From positions 1 to 64,000 of the forward strand of contig SEMN01000201.1 of NCBI GenBank assembly GCA_005408345.1: 64,000 nucleotides of DNA. The letters run 5' to 3'. Source of the DNA: Macquaria australasica (taxonomy: Eukaryota; Chordata; Actinopteri; Centrarchiformes; Percichthyidae). The position numbers and the translations under genes were made by a program. Every line of letters starts with the position of its first letter. Within the stretch, counting starts at the first letter, position 1. Shown in pieces: positions 13,058 to 27,500 of the stretch. The notes below the pieces were generated by a model. It had not been told where the DNA came from and did no database searches. It saw nothing but the letters and a program-made list of their open reading frames with translations.

Positions 13058-16000
13058 GTGTGCATGTAAACTTTATGAGAGCAAAGGATCCTGGCCCTGA
13101 AAGGCATGAAGTGATAAACACCAGATTTCCTCAGCCTTATAGACGGGAATTTGGTAATCCTCTCCAACATGTGTGGTCTGCCCTTACCTAAGCAGAGCAG
13201 TGTTCAATGGAGTACCAGAAGAGTATGAACAACAATCAAGCAGACAATCACGCTGAGTGGTGAGTGTGTGATATGTCTGATGTTGATTTAATGGTTTTGT
13301 CTACCTGATATCCTTCATCCCCTGGCTCTCCGCGCTCTCCTCGTTCTCCTGGGGGCCCCTATGAAGACACAAATGCGCACACATGAACATATAGGATATA
13401 GGTATATGCATGCCTTCATATATACCCACAAAGCTTCAATTAAGCTGGGTAGCTACTTAAATACAGAGTCACTTCTCAGGCCAACACACATGAAACATAT
13501 TCTTTAGATGTGACCTATGAGTCCGGATCTTAACTGGAGTCAAATGCAAAGGCGTGATTTCACCTTGAACCTTACTTTCAGCCAATCTTGGACGGATCTG
13601 CAGCAGACAGAGGCCACCATTGTATTGCTCATGCTATGTACTGCACACTGTGCCAACTTGATAATCCAGTACTACTCATATTGTAGGTTGTTATCTATAC
13701 CTGTGTAGAAGTCCAGTAACCCTGATTGTTCATGCTATGTAAGCCTGTCCAGTGCTGGGAAATGTGTCTCAAACTGCATGAGAGTCATGGTACTGTATAA
13801 CTGTAAGCTCTCCCAAGCTGCTAAGACTCTTTGATACATCCTGATCCTCTTTTGATATTAGCCTAAGAATGACTTTGTTTTCTTGGCCGCTGTCTAATAC
13901 GCAGAATCTTTGAGGTAACGTGGGGTGAACAATGGCCCTCACTGGCACTCTTGCCCTTGTCAAAGATAAATATGGTTTGTATAAATGTAGTCATGGCGCC
14001 TGTTTCAGTTTTAACAATGAAACATTTGTGTTCATCTCAGTGTCGTGATTAGACCGCTATTCTTATTTTATAACAACGCTCAGCCTGCAATGAACAGAAA
14101 AGATCTGAGCCACACAGGTTGATAATCGGGGTCCATATACATGACAGGTTCAAGAACAGAAACACATTCTTGTCAATGTGGTGGGATAAAAAAATTGAGT
14201 GTACATGGTGCTAATATCAGGAGCTGATCAGGATTAACTTTTACTTCCAGTGTCAAGCCGGTATTTAAATGGCTTGGACTGAACAGAGCGAGGAGTGTTA
14301 AGGATCAGAAAGGAGAGTTTAAAGGAAAGCAAGACCTACTGGTTCACCTAAGGGCCCTGGCGGTCCTGGGGTCTTATTGTCCTCGCCTGGATAACCCTGG
14401 AATGTAATAAACACGCACACAATCACACATGCACCATCCAAAATAGTGAAATAATTCCATTTCAAACACTAGTTCAGGTATCATATTACCTTTTCACCTT
14501 TAGGCCCTGGTGGTCCAATGGGCCCAGGCTTGCCAGGGTGACCCTAAAAAAAGAGAGATTATTATACCTAACAAAGCTTCCATACTTCTACTGGCTGCAG
14601 CATGTTTCTTGGAGAAACATGAGTTCCACTGTCAGCATATTAATCAGAACTGTTTTATATAAACACAGTTTTCTGTAGAGACGCGCTTCTATTCTGTCAC
14701 TTAAGGATTTGGGTTTTGGCACAGATGTAGAAATCACTCAGCAGCCTGAGTCAAGTGTGAGTAAGTCTGAGAGCCTTCATACACCCACACATACACATTC
14801 ACAAAAAGGGACTACATGAACTTGAAGTGCCCTGTTCAACTTATGCAACCCAAACCCACTGATGCTGGCGTTGATCAGGCTGTGGAGATGCCTGGAAATA
14901 ATTAGCTTGTAGACTTCACCATATTCAATTCCACGTCTTGTCTTTGCTCTGGTAGTTATTTGTAAAGTATATGTGAAGTTATTTTCTCCTGGTATTATGC
15001 GTTCATTGGATTATTAACAGTATAGAGTAATGAGAAATATAAGAATGACAGGGATGATGTGTAATGTCCTCCACCAGACTTGAACTCAGGACGTCTCCAG
15101 TGCATGCTAGGCTTACTGCACAAGGCTTCCAGGAGAGGCGAGGTAGTTAGATTGAAATTAAATTATTATTATCAGCTCTGTTGAGTTACGATCTGTATCT
15201 GAAACATGTATGAAGTTCCTTGAAGCAGGATAAAGTTTGTTGGATGAACCTGGAACAGCTACTTTTTACTTCCCATGTTCCTGATTTTAGAGGAATCCTG
15301 GTTTTTATACACAAAGTTATATAGAAAACATAGTAATCCTGCTTTGTAAGACAGGCCCCCCATGAATGTAAGCATTGTGGGATGTGCTGAGTCAGGTCTT
15401 ACTCAGCTATCCAGTAAATAGACATTTTCTGATCAAAAACATCCACCCTTTTTGTGTGATTTTGTAAATATATGTTTCTATATGTTGTGTTTGTATGTCA
15501 TATGTTTTTGGCAAATGGTTCTCATAAAACCACAGATAGGAGAAACTCACTGTGTATCCTGCCAGTCCCGGTTGCCCTTCTATCCCCATGACTCCAGGCC
15601 GACCCTGGAAGCAATGCAGAAAATGCACAAAAAAATAAGACCATGAATCGATCCTAGTGCTGTTTGTTTTGCTTTTTCTACTCTGGTTCGGCTAAATATA
15701 ACCTTGGCCTCAAACAGAAACACATGCAAACTGAATCCAGCGACCAAGAGTTATTTTATGACGGGGATATAAATCTTTCCTGCACAGCTATCACAACATG
15801 GTCTTAGTGGTTTTGCTGAGAAGGGAGCTGCCTTTCTCTGTAAAGAGGAAGACAATGGAGGCCTTCCTCTTGGCTTTTTCATGCCTTTTCTTGCTCTCTC
15901 TCTCAGGCCTGGAACAAAGGCAAGCATTTGATGCTACCTCAAATTTACAAAAAGGGATGTGCAATTCATTTATATTTAGTATTACGTACATTACAGTACA

Positions 16001-19000
16001 AAATTAAACATTAAGTATATTACATTAACTATATTTTCTCAAGTACTTTCCTCAAGTACTGAAGTGCAATTTTGACAAACACTTCAGTCTAACTGGCTCC
16101 AGTTTTTCCAAGTTACAAGTTGCTACACATTTTACACATAAACCATAATAATATAATATAATATGACGCATTGCTATAGTTTAAACAACTTAAGAAGAGA
16201 AAACAACATGCATTAGGGGTGCAGCAGTCGCTATTTCAACTCCAAACTTCAAAGTGTGTGAAGCCATTCCATCATTCAGAAATTTATGATTCCCTACACA
16301 TTAAATAAAGTCCAACTGAAATTGAAATTGCTTGTCCAGTGTTCTCCTTGGAGGAAAAAAAAATTGAAACCAAAATGGAGAATTTTATATTTTATATTTT
16401 TTGGTTTCCTGATGGCGCCTAGTTTTGCATTAATTTGGGGGAATAGTGCTAGGTATCCGTCTAGGTAGATGGAGAACTTATTTCGATGCAGCCAATCAAA
16501 TCTTGCTCACACACTGAGCCAGCCAGCAGCCTGCTACACAAGGGCCACAGACTTTGAACATTAGCTTTCATGCTAAAGTCTTCTTATTTAACTTACAAAC
16601 GGGAACACACCTTAGCTAGTTCAACAAGCCACCAAACAAACATTAACCGGGGAAACTGCTAACGTCAGTTTGCAGGTTAGATAGCTAATTAGCTGCTCGG
16701 CTCGGCTGCAGCACGTTAAACAGCATGTAAACGTACCTGCAGATGTTACTTTGGTCTGGTTACATGCTGGTGTTGTCCTTTCTCTTTAATACCATTAACA
16801 CCACACTGTCTGTCCATGACATGTAAGCTTCAGCATACATTTGTTTACTTTGTCTCTCATTCTCTACCATCAATCAAACACCGGCATGCCCCTTCAGCTG
16901 GCTGAGATGGAAAGGAGCATTTCTGATATTTAAGAACTTTTTTCTTTTTTTTTTAATAATAAAAAACTATTAACAGTACATTTAAAAAAGACGTTGACAT
17001 TAAATCTGACTACAAAAAGGGATGAGTAAACATGATTTCAGTTGGGCTTTAATACGATCTCTTAACAAAAGTGTCAGTCTGATTCTGAGACAGGACTGAG
17101 TGAGAAGAAAGACTGGGAAGAATGGGAACTGACTGGTGTGCCTCGAGTTCCCCTGGCGCCTTTCAGCCCCGGCTCGCCTGGCTGGCCAATGTCTCCTCGT
17201 GTGCCAATCTCACCAGCGAGACCTGCAGGACCTCTCTCTCCCTGGAAAGAGACAGAATGTCATTGGGGGATGAGAAACAGCAACACTGACAAAAATCTAT
17301 CCTTTAGGTTGACAGTCAGCATTCAACCCCATTTTGACAACAGGAAGCATTCATTGTCGAATTGTCCTTCAGCAACAAAACAAATCCATACTAGCTCTAA
17401 AGGCTATTTGCAGTTACTCGTTTTCTTCTTCAGAACTTGAGTCAACAACTTTACTTTTGACCCAAATGATAGTTCAGGCAGCTGAAACGAGATGACTCAG
17501 AAGTTCTCTGGAACCACTTGAACACCAAAGGGCCTTGGGTTGCTTCCTCTTGCTTCCTGCTGTTTTACTGCGGGGAAACATACCGTACGGGAAAAGTGGT
17601 GGTAAACAACGTCCCTTACCTTCTTGCCGTGCCGTCCTCTGTTCCCTGGGGGCCCTAGTTTTCCTTCTGGCCCCTGTAACAAGAGACTCATTAAATGAAT
17701 ACCACACACATGAAAAATCTATTTAATAATCAGAGGCATTCATAACAGCAACTGGAAACACCATCGGATTATGTGCCTCAGCTTTGTGGCTTTAACAGAC
17801 ATCATATATTGGATCCTGATCCTGTCGTATTCTGGATCCTGTCTTACTTTGTTGCCTGTTGTTGTGAGCACCGTGTCCATATAATGACTTATAAACACCA
17901 ACCTGTGGATCCTGATACTACAATACTGTTTATCAGTTGGCAATGTTCCATGCAGAGGTAAATAGCTTATAGTCCACAATGTCAGTCAAAACTTTTACCA
18001 GATTTGTCAGCTTACACTTTTGTAAACTGGGCAATATACTGCTTTCCCCCAGAGCTTTGTATGTCTGCCCTGAAGCTCCCCTCCTTCCTCACACCGGAGA
18101 CCTTGCTGCCCCTCAACACCCACGGCTAAATCTGGATCTGTAGCTCAAAACATACAAGCACTTAGAGGAGACTTTGACTGACATCTATCACACTCTGCTA
18201 AAACATACACAATCTATGACAGGGTACCTTTTACCTTTTACCCAAGTAGCAAAAAGTCTTTGCTGAAGAGAAGGCTGACCCCTACTGGGGTACAAGGGCA
18301 TTATTTGGTTAAGAGCACTTTTGTAATCTGCTCCATCAGTTGCAGGTATTTATAATGCTAAAGTTGTGATTTGTTTTTTGCAGTGTCTCAGAGAAAAGTA
18401 TGCTCATGATCCACAAACTGAATCAACCAGACCTTTTATTCAGAGTTTTTACTGAAACTGCGTGCAAGTGTGTGTTTTCTGAGTCAATCAGAATGTCAAT
18501 ACAGGCATCAATTTCTATTAATTGCAACCCATTTAAATTAAGGTTGTTTTATTAAAATCGTTGTATCTGGCAGTTTGGAGACATAAAATAAACATACTCG
18601 AAAGCCCTGTTTCCCAGGCTCTCCGGGTGGTCCTGGGGGCCCAGGGTCCCCTTCTATGCCTTTGTCCCCTGGCTCTCCGATTGGCCCACGCTCACCAGGC
18701 TCGCCCTGACAGTGATAGACACAGAGAAAGAGAGGCAGACAACCAGGAAAAACAGAGTTGAAGACAGTTCAGTTATAATATAGTAAGTTTCATCAACAGA
18801 GATAGGTCAATAGGTCAGACATCATGTGGTATTCAGAAGCTGACAAAAAGCTTTATTTTCATTTCCGTTATTAGACTTTATATTCCATCAAATCTAGTGT
18901 GAAATTTAGAGGGTTGGCATACTTAGTGTATTGTGGTAATATTCAGTATATGACTTGAATTAACTTTTTTGTTAATCCTGAACTAAAGCAAGCAGAGTCT

Positions 19001-22000
19001 ACTGAAAACTCCCTATTATTGTTGTCACACGGAGAACCCTACTATAAACAAAGCCATTACTCATTTTTGGCTACATGCCTGATTTTGTTAGAAAGGAGTG
19101 AAGGTAAGTTAACAAAAACAAGGTCTTGCTATGTTTACCTTGGCTCCATCTTTTCCTTGAGGGCCGTCTTCACCAGGGGGGCCAGGAAGACCCTACAAAC
19201 ACATCACTGTTTACAGCAAACAACCTCTTCGCTACAATAACATTACTGTCCCTCCTCAAAGACAGCTTTATGACAACTGTGAAATTGTTATTTTCTCTGT
19301 GATGGTAGATTGTTTGGCTCTATGGGTCCAGGTTTTGAGATATCCAACTCTAATATTTTAGCCTCCACACCAATACAGTGTAGGTACATGACATTTTTGA
19401 TGTGCTCACAGCACTGAAATATTACATTTAAAAACTTTAATAACAGTGTGTCTTTTACAGAAACAACTTCCTGGTTACTTACGTTTTAACTGGAACTATT
19501 TTCTACCAATGAAATAGTCCTTAGGAAAATTGTGGAGCATCCTTAGTAACAGGGACACTGTTTCTGGAAGAGCTGTTGCTGTTGATGTTAGCATCTCAAA
19601 TCCTGGACCAATTAAAGTAAAACTATCTGCACAGCTAGATATCACTGAACATACATGAGAAAATATTTTTTCATAATAAACCAACCCATCATAGATATAT
19701 AAAGTGCACAGTTATAGAACATGCTTGGTTTCCTAGATCATCAATGTATGCAACTGTTAAAGTCATAATGAGGGATCATGTAAGAGTTAAGGAGTAGGCT
19801 GAAAAGTAGTCTTTCACTGCCCTCTCTGGTTGAAAGTTTCAAGGTTTCACCTGTAAACACACTGAAAAGTGATGTCACAGTGTCCTGAAACACACCTGTA
19901 CATCACTGCATCAAGGTGAGAAGGTTAACCACTGAGGGTCAGCAAAAAGAAAGTTTAAGGGGGTGTGAAGTTCTATAAAAGAAAGTAAGATTCAATAACT
20001 ACATTTATTTTTCTTTTAGTCAAGAGATTCTAAGAAGGGGTAGAGCAAGTTAAAATTCAGGGACCAAAATGTAATGAAGAGATGAATCCTGGAGAATGGG
20101 GAGTGACTCCACTGGCTTTACTAGAGTGGCCAAATGACCACTGCCGAGATCTGGTTTAACATGTCAAGTTTGTGGAGACAGCTCTCATTATTTGTTATGT
20201 AAAAGACAAGAACCACGTAACCATCTAAAACAGAAGAAATGATGATGTACACTAATGTCCTTTGTATTGAGGAGATATGATCTCAGATTTCTGTGGACAG
20301 TCAGACAAGATGAGAGATTTCCTATTGGCAGAATGGACAGTTTCTCCGGCATCATCTCGTTTCTTTAATCATCCGTTCAGATGAAGTAAGTAAAAAATGC
20401 ACTGCGGGTTTCATGTTTGAGCGACTTTGTTGAAGAATGTTGAATCTAATCCTGTGGACAGGGCTGAAAGATGAGACTCAAGCAGTCCAAGTGCTATTTA
20501 TATAGTCCATCAGACAAAAACAATTCCATCGCTCTGCTTTCTTCGGGCCGGGGGATTAGACATCTTCGTCAAAATGAGGGGGAGTAAATATACCACTGGG
20601 TTAGATTTACCCAAACACAAGGAAGGAAGGGATTAGTGGGTTGTTTGCAGTCACTCACCCTCATTCCCTCCTGTCCCTGCTCCCCTTCAGCTCCTGGAGG
20701 CCCAACATCCCCCTGCAGGGACACAAAACACAACACAGGGCTGTCTGGAGGTCAAAACACACTGACATGTGCATGCACACACTTCCACACTCCTAGACAG
20801 TGTTAGACTGGACAATCAGCTGTTGTTTCACCCAAGGCTACAGTTATGTCACATACAAACTGACTGAACAAGTTCACAGATTTTCACCTTCCTGGAGGGT
20901 GGCAGGAGGTGAGGCTCCACGTGACAAATGCTTTCTAAGATGCAGGGGTGGTGGCAATAAACATGGCAAGGTTGTACTGACCTTTAACCCCGGCTCTCCG
21001 ATGGCGCCTGGTTCCCCCTCTGCACCAGGCCCACCCTACAAAGATGGGACGGAGAAACAACAGGCATGAGTCATGTTTAATTTCTACTGTTTACATAGGA
21101 ATGTCAACTATAAAACCCCAAAACCCGTAATAATTAATTGATAAATAGTTGATAAAAGTACCTCAGCCCCTTGTTCTCCATCAGGTCCAGCCTCTCCAGA
21201 TGGTCCTTTGGGTCCCTGCAAGAAAAATAACCATCATAAGATTTTTTAAGGACACATCTTAATGATACATAATCTCGTTTTTGGGCTTATTAGGTACAGT
21301 AAATCAGGAAATAAAACACCAACATAATACACACTAGCATATAATGGCAAAACAAACACATACAGTTAAATGTTTAAGCCTGTAGAGCAGGGAAACCTGA
21401 GAGCTGAGAATGCCTGGAGTAAAACTGAAGACCAGCCAAAGGCAAGATGAGACCCACAACATAAACTGTGCCTCTAGCGTCATTGAAACCTCCTACCCTA
21501 ATAAATATTTGTATCTGATTGTTTGACATTCTTGGTATCCCTGAGGGATCGGCAGATTTCCAGGAAAATCAAGAACTTGAAGACTAATCAAGAAGGGAGG
21601 CACAAGATATGGGAGCTTTAAGGTGTGAGGAACGCAGAGACAGAAGGAAATGAACAAAGAAAAACCTAATTGACTCCTTCTTTTCCCTCTAAAACAGTTT
21701 AATTTCTTGTAATGAGCTTGTAAGTGTTTCAACCCTGACAGCTTCTTTCTCATGAAACTTTTTTAAGCAATAATGATTCTGTGGATATTTCTAGTCATTA
21801 TAAATGTCACAATTTGCACTTTGTTTGCAGTTTTCTGACACAACCACATCAATACAACAGTCAGAGGACAGCAAACTTACTGGTTCACCGTGGGGTCCCC
21901 TCTCCCCGGTGCTGCCTGGAATACCTGGTTTACCCTGGAAACACACACACACACAAACACAAACACACACAGTCATGAGCTCAGTGTAGCTTCAGTCATT

Positions 22001-24094
22001 CATTTGTGTAATTACAGAAAACTTGGCTTTGGTCACGGCCTTCTTCTCATCATTATTATCATCATCATCATTAGCAACGTAACCACAAACATGATGACTG
22101 AGTCTAATATATCAGTGATGCCTAACGCACACAGATGCGGCGCAGGAACTCTTTGATGCAATACAAACGCATCGGCTTTCCTGGCAATTTCAGATCTCTT
22201 TGTTGTAGTCCAAACATTGTGTTGCCAAGTTTAGACAAGACAGCCTAATTTGAAACAGTGTTTAGTCCAACGCTGACGCTGACAGAGGATGACGTTTGAG
22301 TGTGTAAGAGACAGCTGGTTGTTCCAAGCACTGAAATGAATTAAAGTTTGATGAGAGAACACTGACTTCAGTAGCATCAACCATTAGCTGTAGAATAAAC
22401 TGGTTTACATACCCTGTTGTGAAACACTACAACCTAACTCATCAAAAGTAACACTCAAATAATGTTTGCGTCTATTAACTTGGTAGAAAAAAAAATACAG
22501 TTGCAAAATGAAGTGTTAAAAAGTCTCCAGGCTCAAAACATACTTTTATTCACTAGCGTGTGAATCCTCCTGATGTGGCGGGTTTTTTGACTTGGTCTAT
22601 GAGTTGATTATTTGTGCCTGAGCTGTGTGCACTGATGTTTATGTCTGTGTTTCTTTTTAAATTTGTGATTTCAGCTGCCTGCTCTGGTCTGTACAGCACT
22701 TTGGTCAACAAGGGTGGTTTTTAAATGTGCTTTACAAATACATTTGCCTTGACTTGACTTGACTCCAGCTCTGTCAAGAAGGTCTTTAAAAAGTGAGGCT
22801 GAATCAATTGAACAAAAGGGAAAATTAACTACAAAATGACATTAACTACAAAATTGCATTCAGCACCGAGCAGATAACAACATGATTTTGGGACACAATC
22901 ACTCCATGATTCTTAATAATAGATCATAGAAATGTCGAGGAATTATTCCTGATAGAGTTTGAGGGAGATTCTATCAGACACAAGATGGCGCTGTGAGTCC
23001 AGAGGTGGACAACAGAAGTGCTGCCCCCCCTCAGCAGCCAAAGATGCAATACCTACTAGTCAAAGCAGTGAGGCTGTGTGGGGTAAGTTCTGAGGAGGAG
23101 TAGATGATTTAACATAAACATCTAGGGGAGTTATTGCAACCTCATCCAATGCAAAAAACCTTGGTGTGTGTCTCAGGAGGACAGGTCACAACTAGTCCCA
23201 AGTATGTGTGTTGTATGTGTGCATGAATCTATGTGTGTGGGTGTACACATGGCTATCTGAGAGTGAGAGCACAGGCCTGCACGTGTCTGTATTTGTGTGT
23301 TGTCTGTTAAGAGTAATAACAAACAACCTTCGAATGTCAAATGTTAAGACAATACATAATTAGAGAAAAGTGGAAAGCAGTTCATTTGTCAGTGGAAAAT
23401 AAGACGAGCCAAACAACTCCAGTCCATCACTGCTTAACCGAGCAGGTGATAGAGCTTTTCTCTGACTGGGGATCATCCTTTGCAAGTCCTGCCATAAACG
23501 GATGAAACAAGCTGTGCTATAAGAAACATACTGTGGATATAATGATCCTCACTTGACTATTAGACAGCCCACATGGATCTGCTTTTGAATCTGTTTTGAT
23601 CTGTTTTTGTTTGCATGTTTCTACCATCTGCGGAGCATCAGTTATTTTATCCTTTCACAGTTCAAAAGAATATCAAAACTACCATCCATGATTTTCTTGA
23701 TGGGAAAAACAGAAAAACCAAGAGTTTTCTGGCAAAATGGTCCCTCGAAGCTGCCAAAAGTCTGTGTATGGTGTGGCACTAAAACAAGACAAGTCAGCGT
23801 TAGTTGATGTCTTTGTATGTGTGTCCTACGTTAGCTGCTGAAAAGACAAAATTTCTCCTCAGGGGTTGTTAAAGTCTCATCCAAAGTGAAGCCTGGCCAG
23901 TATATCAGCTGGCTGATACCATCGACCATTAGTATTAGCTAGATATGTTGGTATGGGCACACGTGTCAGCAGACAAGTAACAAGAAACTGCGGTACAGAA
24001 ATGCCAAATATACACTGATCAGCCATAACAATATGACCACTGACTGGTCATAATGGAGGAATATTGATAATCTCGTTACAATGGCACCTGTCAG

Positions 24095-24144
<50 letters not shown>

Positions 24145-24269
24145 TGTATATTATATTTATATATATATATATATATATAATATTATATATATAAATATAA
24201 TATACAGTATATATATAATATTTTATATATATGTATGTGTGTATATATATGTGTATATATATATATATA

Positions 24270-24325
<56 letters not shown>

Positions 24326-24500
24326 AAGAGAGTGGACAGCAGGCATAAGGCATGAAATAGTGGCATATAGATTCAATACTTTCACAATGCATATATATAT
24401 ATAATGTATATGTGTGTATAATAACAATATATACATAATATATATATGTGCATACATTACAAATTATAAATTATATAGCAATATATATATACTGTAATAC

Positions 24501-24576
<76 letters not shown>

Positions 24577-27500
24577 CTGACAGGTGCCATTGTAATGAGG
24601 TAATCAATGTTCCTTCACTTCACCTGTCAGTGGTCATAAAGTTGTGGCTGATCGTACGTGTGTATACACATATACAGTATATATATATATATATACACGT
24701 ATGTGTGTATCTATATATACATATATAAGTATATATGTATGTACAGTATGTATGTATGTATGTATGTATATGTATATACAGTATATACATATACATACTG
24801 TATTCTGTATATATATCTGACAGGTGCCATTGTAACGAGATAACCAATGTTCCTCCATTCTGACCAGTCAGTGGTCACAATGTTATGGCTGATCGGTGTA
24901 TATTTGTGGTCATTCAGAAACGCTTTCGCTATTACATAATTTGTCCACTAGAGAGCACTGACAAGTTTATTTTTCAACTGTACAATGTCCTAAATATCCC
25001 ACTCTGATAGACCCTGAGAATTAGAAGAGTCTCTCCTCAATTAAATCTTTTTTTTCTCTCTATTTTACATTGTGAGCTGTAATATTATTTCACTAACCCA
25101 TAGAGACACTGTTACAAGTACAGTGCAATTGGGTATGTAAATTTATATTATTTGAGTTTGCTGCATTTAGTCCTTCCTTGATGTACTTTTATTTTATTTA
25201 TTTACTTAAATGTGTTAAATGGGGCATGTGTTCTGATTGTGTTTTTGTATGTTTACCACTTGAAAAAGCAATAAACATATTTAAAAAAGAAACAAACAAA
25301 CAAACAAAAAAACTGTACAATGTCCTGCTCCATACATATCATGGTCACGATTCTTTAATAACTTTAATAATGTTTAAAAGGATAATTGTAAAAAGGTAAT
25401 TTTTTTTTCAGATTCTTTTTAACTCTTATTCTAATGAGCGGTATCAGACTCAAAATCCAGTATCAGTGCAAATGTAATCTGAATGTATTTCAAAAAGCAA
25501 CATCACAGCACACATTCTGGACAACTGGACATAAGATACAAAGGCAGTTTAAATAAAACAATTGTTCCAAATAAATGGCTCATCTAAACTCAAAACATTG
25601 TGAACAGTGTTGAAATCACACACAAAGAATGACTCATTCATGAAAAGGAAAACCTTGCACCCACACACACCAGACGAGCGAGGGGAATACATGCACATAT
25701 GTTTTGATTATGAGCCTGGAAGAACAGCTCAGTGTCTTCTTTTAACTATGACAACTTCCTCTTGGGTTACTTTATTGGCACACAGTCTTCAAGTAATAAT
25801 TATACATATTACAGGTGAAAAGAGGATGTGGGGATGTTTTACAAGTCTGTGTTGTCTTTCTGTAGCCGTAGCTGATGCCTCTTGCTAAAGTGAAGAGGAT
25901 AATTAAAGCCCTGAGAGAGAAATTCTGCAGAAAAACAGCTAAGTTAAACATTACTCACAAGCTTCCCAGGAGGGCCTCTCTCTCCTGGACTGCCAGCCTT
26001 GCCCTTCAAAGCAGAAATCAGCATTTGAATGATTAGCATGCAGTTTCAACCAACTCAACTGATTTCAATTTGTTCTGAGAAAAATATTGGCAACACATTC
26101 ATCTTCCAAGTCTGATGATTGGTAGTTTGGTGTGTGCTGGGTTTTACAGTGATACGATTACATGCATCGCTACACATTTGCCTGCAGGTCATCAAGAGGG
26201 AGCAGCAACATCAGTATCCTGATGAATTAATTGGCTTCCTTTAAATTTAAAGTTTCTGAGAATTTCTCTCAGATGAATACAAAATGCAACTGGTGCAACT
26301 CGAGGCACAAATAGATAGATAGATATTTTACTGATCCCGAGGAAAATTTAGGAGCAAATGAGTGTGTTGTTAATCTGGATGAAAGCATTTGAATGATTCA
26401 GCACCACAAAAACACTTTAAATATTTACAAATGTTATAGCTCTGACATTAACTTGACAAAGTTAACATTCATCCTGCTGCTCCTCAGCAGATTTAGCTCA
26501 GGTTTCCTCATTACAAGCTGGCAGCGGTACATAATAACTGCATTTGGGGTATAACCTGATACTGAGGCGAGGAGACAAAGGCTGCAAATAAAAACTGATT
26601 AAAGCTTTTACAGAGGCCCGAGGGTTATACTAGATGAGGTGAATGTGCATCTTCAAAAGGGATGTGCTTCAGAATGATGCCTTTTATTGTGAGGATGATT
26701 ATTCTTGGCTTTGGATGAATGAGGGTACAAATAAATGCCTTCTCATTTCTTTAGAGCCTGAAGCCTTCATCCAGAAATGTGTTAGACATAAAACATTTAC
26801 AGCTTCATAACCATCCAGCAGGTACCTTACAAGACTTTGACTTTTTCTCTTTTCCAAATAAGACGAAAGACAATATTAATTAAGAGACTACTTACTATGA
26901 ATCCTGGCTCTCCTTTTATTCCAATGTCACCCCTTTCACCCTGCAAAGAACAGATATGACATACTTTGGAAAGGCATTAGAAAAAACAAATCAGAGGGAC
27001 TAATGAAATATTCATATGCTGTGACAAATAATATCACAAATGCAGTGTTGAGCAGATAATTCCAGCTCTAATACTGTGGCTAATATACAGGAGGAAGGAC
27101 ATATTTAATGCAAAAGTACTATATTGATCCCATCTTCACATGCACATAATGATGTTTTCAACAGGGCGGTGTGCATCATGTTTACCTTGGTGCCCTCAGG
27201 TCCTGGTTCTCCCAGTGGGCCATCTGGACCCCGGGGCCCCTATGCGACAGCAACATGAGACACACCTTTGAACATCACTCAACAAAGAATGAGCAGTACA
27301 GGAATACATTTAGCATCAAAGCATCACACACGAGTTGAAATATGTACAGTTACCTCTGAAATAACACCAACAACAAAGTAATTAGTGTGTATTCTTCGTC
27401 TGCTTGGGGGGTTTTCCGCCCTGATGCCGTAGCCTACCACTCCCACAAACATTCCAGGGGTTTCCTCAGCATTGTAGCACCACCACACAGGTAGGGTGAC

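Larger units (their letters stand above)
24011..24900. mobile_element. Tc1-type inverted-repeat element filled with AT microsatellites
   Basis: The left end from 24011 reads TACACTGATCAGCCATAAC and the right end reads its near-complement up to 24900, each with about 85 bp of inverted-repeat match extending to CACCTGTCAGAT. TA dinucleotides flank it, as for Tc1/mariner insertion. Both ends share the variant CTGACTGGTCA, so they are true partners. No transposase is left; the interior is mostly (AT)n, (TATG)n and (TG)n. Confidence 0.8.

Noticed and set aside
16210..16910. Possible hAT-type element starting near AGGGGTGCAGCAG
   Set aside because: The start resembles fish hAT ends, but no matching inverted end or 8-bp duplication was found.
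18064..18130. Minus-strand GVEGQQGLR run in the intron between exons 32 and 33
   Set aside because: Three triplets only, then Cys and loss of pattern; the border signals do not give a phase-0 exon and no counterpart is expected here.
23966..24860. Several Tyr/Ile/His-rich open frames
   Set aside because: Translations of (AT)n, (TATG)n and (TG)n microsatellites.
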